64,000 nt of DNA, from the NCBI RefSeq assembly GCF_018860975.1, contig NZ_JAHKQI010000008.1, positions 839,603 to 903,602 of the forward strand, written 5' to 3'. The translations under genes were made by a program, and so were the position numbers. The DNA is from Lentibacter algarum (GTDB lineage: Bacteria; Pseudomonadota; Alphaproteobacteria; Rhodobacterales; Rhodobacteraceae). Shown here piece after piece: positions 62,838 through 64,000 of this stretch (position 1 is the first letter of the stretch; the number at the start of each line of letters is the position of its first letter). The notes beneath the pieces were generated by a model. The model was not told the origin of the DNA and searched no databases. It saw nothing but the letters and a program-made list of their open reading frames with translations.

Positions 62838-64000
62838 ATGTCAGACAACAACATCACTATCGGCCTAACACTCCCCGCCAATATCGCGATCACACTGGGG
62901 CTGGCCCTTGCAATCGTGATCGGCTCGGCGCTCATCTACTTCGCATTGCCCTCCGGCAAACCCGCCAACACAAAGCACAACCGCGGCGCACAGGATTTCC
63001 TCAAAATCCTCGCCATCCTCCTCGCCCCTGTCTGGCTGTTCCTCTTCGCTCATATCCTCTGGGCGCTCTGGCAACTCGCCGTCACGTTTAGCCCCACAGA
63101 AAAAGGCAGCGACCTACGCTGGCACATCCTCGCCTTCGTTGGCCTGATAACGGCCCTCGGCGGGTTGCTCTCCGCCCCGCTCGCCCTCGTCCGCGTCTGG
63201 ACAACCGAGCGCCAAACCCGCACCGCCGAGCAAGGCCATATCACCGAGCGCATCACGAAAGCGGTTGAGCAACTTGGGGCCGAGAAAACCGTCAAAAAGC
63301 TCAACGACGACGGCCAAACCGTCGAAACCTCCGAACCCAACATCGAAGTCCGCATCGGCGGGCTGCTCTCACTCGAACGCATCGCCCAAGACAGCACAGC
63401 CGACGACAAAGGCCGCGACCACGTTCGCGTCATGGAAATTGTCTGCGCCTATGTGCGCGAGAACTCCAACGCGACACCGCCACAAGATTTCCCCGAGCCA
63501 GATTGGAAACCGCTGAAAGACGACCCAACAGAAAAACAACGAAAAGCGCACATCGCCGAGCGCGAAGCACGGCTTGGAAACTTCGTTACTGAATCTATAG
63601 CCTTCAAATGGGCGCAAACCCTGCCCAAGCCCCGTGCCGACATACAGCAAGCGCTTGATATCTTGGGCCGCCGCGGCAGCGCGCAAAGGCAGGTTGAGGC
63701 CCGCTGGGGCAAAGATGCCGCGCTCAATGCCACATGGGTGTTTGACACGCCCTGTCCGCACCTCCCTGAAGAGCCAACTGAAGCCCCCCTCAGCCCTGAC
63801 ATCCTAAGAGCTTACAAAAGCAAGCTTGATGCGTGGAAGCAAAGCATCGATGCCTACCAAGGCTACCGCCTTGATCTGCGCGGCGCAAACCTGCAAGGCG
63901 CAGATATGTCAACGGGCATCTACGCCGGAGCACGGCTTGAGGCCGCGCGGTTGGAGGGGGCAGACCTCTTCGGAGCGCGGTTGGAGGGGGCATACCTCTT
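62838..64000 (+). CDS. Membrane-anchored pentapeptide-repeat protein, 3' end cut
   Basis: Open from ATG 62838 to the window edge: 387 codons, no stop. Three hydrophobic segments at about residues 14-36, 54-82 and 95-119, then a soluble domain with ITERITKAVEQLGAEK and NIEVRIGGLLSLERIAQDS and VMEIVCAYVREN, and from about residue 340 pentapeptide repeats (LRGANLQGAD, then LEAARLEGADLFGARLEGA). The soluble domain resembles a type found with many pentapeptide-repeat proteins, of unknown role. The frame was translated in full and is intact. It is divergent from proS across 131 bp. Confidence 0.85.
   Translation, partial: MSDNNITIGLTLPANIAITLGLALAIVIGSALIYFALPSGKPANTKHNRGAQDFLKILAILLAPVWLFLFAHILWALWQLAVTFSPTEKGSDLRWHILAFVGLITALGGLLSAPLALVRVWTTERQTRTAEQGHITERITKAVEQLGAEKTVKKLNDDGQTVETSEPNIEVRIGGLLSLERIAQDSTADDKGRDHVRVMEIVCAYVRENSNATPPQDFPEPDWKPLKDDPTEKQRKAHIAEREARLGNFVTESIAFKWAQTLPKPRADIQQALDILGRRGSAQRQVEARWGKDAALNATWVFDTPCPHLPEEPTEAPLSPDILRAYKSKLDAWKQSIDAYQGYRLDLRGANLQGADMSTGIYAGARLEAARLEGADLFGARLEGAYL
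63945..64000 (+). repeat. 30-bp direct DNA repeat inside the pentapeptide coding region
   Basis: A 30-bp unit (GCGCGGTTGGAGGGGGCA then GACCTCTTCGGA) at 63945-63974 recurs from 63975 to the edge with one G-to-T change over 26 bases. It encodes two pentapeptides. Such near identity at DNA level points to recent duplication; more copies may follow beyond the window. Confidence 0.85.

Noticed and set aside
1..64000. tRNA, rRNA, CRISPR, transposase or phage genes
   Set aside because: I looked for T-loop-like motifs, repeat-spacer arrays, integrase and transposase motifs and saw none; a covariance-model scan would be needed to exclude small RNAs.

Overview
The window looks like a chromosomal segment of an alphaproteobacterium of the family Rhodobacteraceae (Roseobacter group). 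This is inferred from aerobic cobaltochelatase genes cobS/cobT, a 450-residue proline-tRNA ligase of the short alphaproteobacterial type, two small DUF2484-like membrane genes inside the cell-wall cluster, neighbouring bolA and J-domain genes, RskA-type sigma/anti-sigma genes and moderately high GC. No rRNA, tRNA, CRISPR array, prophage or transposase gene was seen.

Layout. (1) 52-6631: an operon, mostly joined by 4-bp overlaps, for a family-5 substrate-binding ABC importer ending in a metallophosphoesterase and a tyrosine-phosphatase-like enzyme. (2) 6726-11706: a lytic-transglycosylase-like protein, a protein of unknown function, gatB, a HemJ/CopD-like membrane protein and a hotdog thioesterase. 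(3) 11707-17330: two blocks of short tandem repeats, a GAF/Fis-type regulator without an AAA+ domain, and coxG-coxS-coxL-coxM for a molybdenum hydroxylase whose large subunit carries the form II motif AYRGAGR. (4) 17591-25057: DUF4177, bolA, a J-domain protein, a membrane protein, msrB, a fasciclin protein, an anti-sigma/ECF sigma pair, then cobS and cobT. (5) 25317-30795: Xaa-Pro aminopeptidase, DUF427, a ClC protein and an FAD-linked oxidase. (6) 30818-46982, minus strand: in transcription order ftsW-murG-murC-(APC permease, two small membrane proteins)-murB-ddl-ftsQ-ftsA-ftsZ-lpxC-bamD-recN. This is a division and cell-wall cluster interrupted by transport-type genes and by one opposite-strand membrane gene between ftsA and ftsZ. 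(7) 47240-54683: a YceI protein facing a cytochrome b561-YceI fusion, a YhiN-like flavoprotein, kbl-methyltransferase-tdh for threonine breakdown, a lipoprotein cytochrome c, a thioesterase and a YdcZ-type membrane protein. (8) 54677-62706: a short element with 10-bp terminal inverted repeats, an RTX-like protein, an Ldh-family dehydrogenase, lolD and lolC, three poorly known genes, and proS. (9) 62838-64000: the start of a membrane-anchored pentapeptide-repeat protein cut by the window edge.

The strongest candidate for an undescribed system is the 52-6631 operon. Its order (binding protein, two permeases, two ATPases, phosphodiesterase-type enzyme, phosphatase-type enzyme) parallels the agrocinopine acc operon of Agrobacterium Ti plasmids, but the two enzymes belong to different families. 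I infer uptake of a phosphodiester or phosphorylated compound followed by stepwise release of phosphate inside the cell. Other points worth following are the threonine dehydrogenase without its structural-zinc cysteines, the repeat blocks before the cox regulator, the inverted-repeat element at 54677-54800, the octamer repeat upstream of a cytochrome c gene, and the gene lodged between ftsA and ftsZ. All family calls come from reading motifs; no database search was run.
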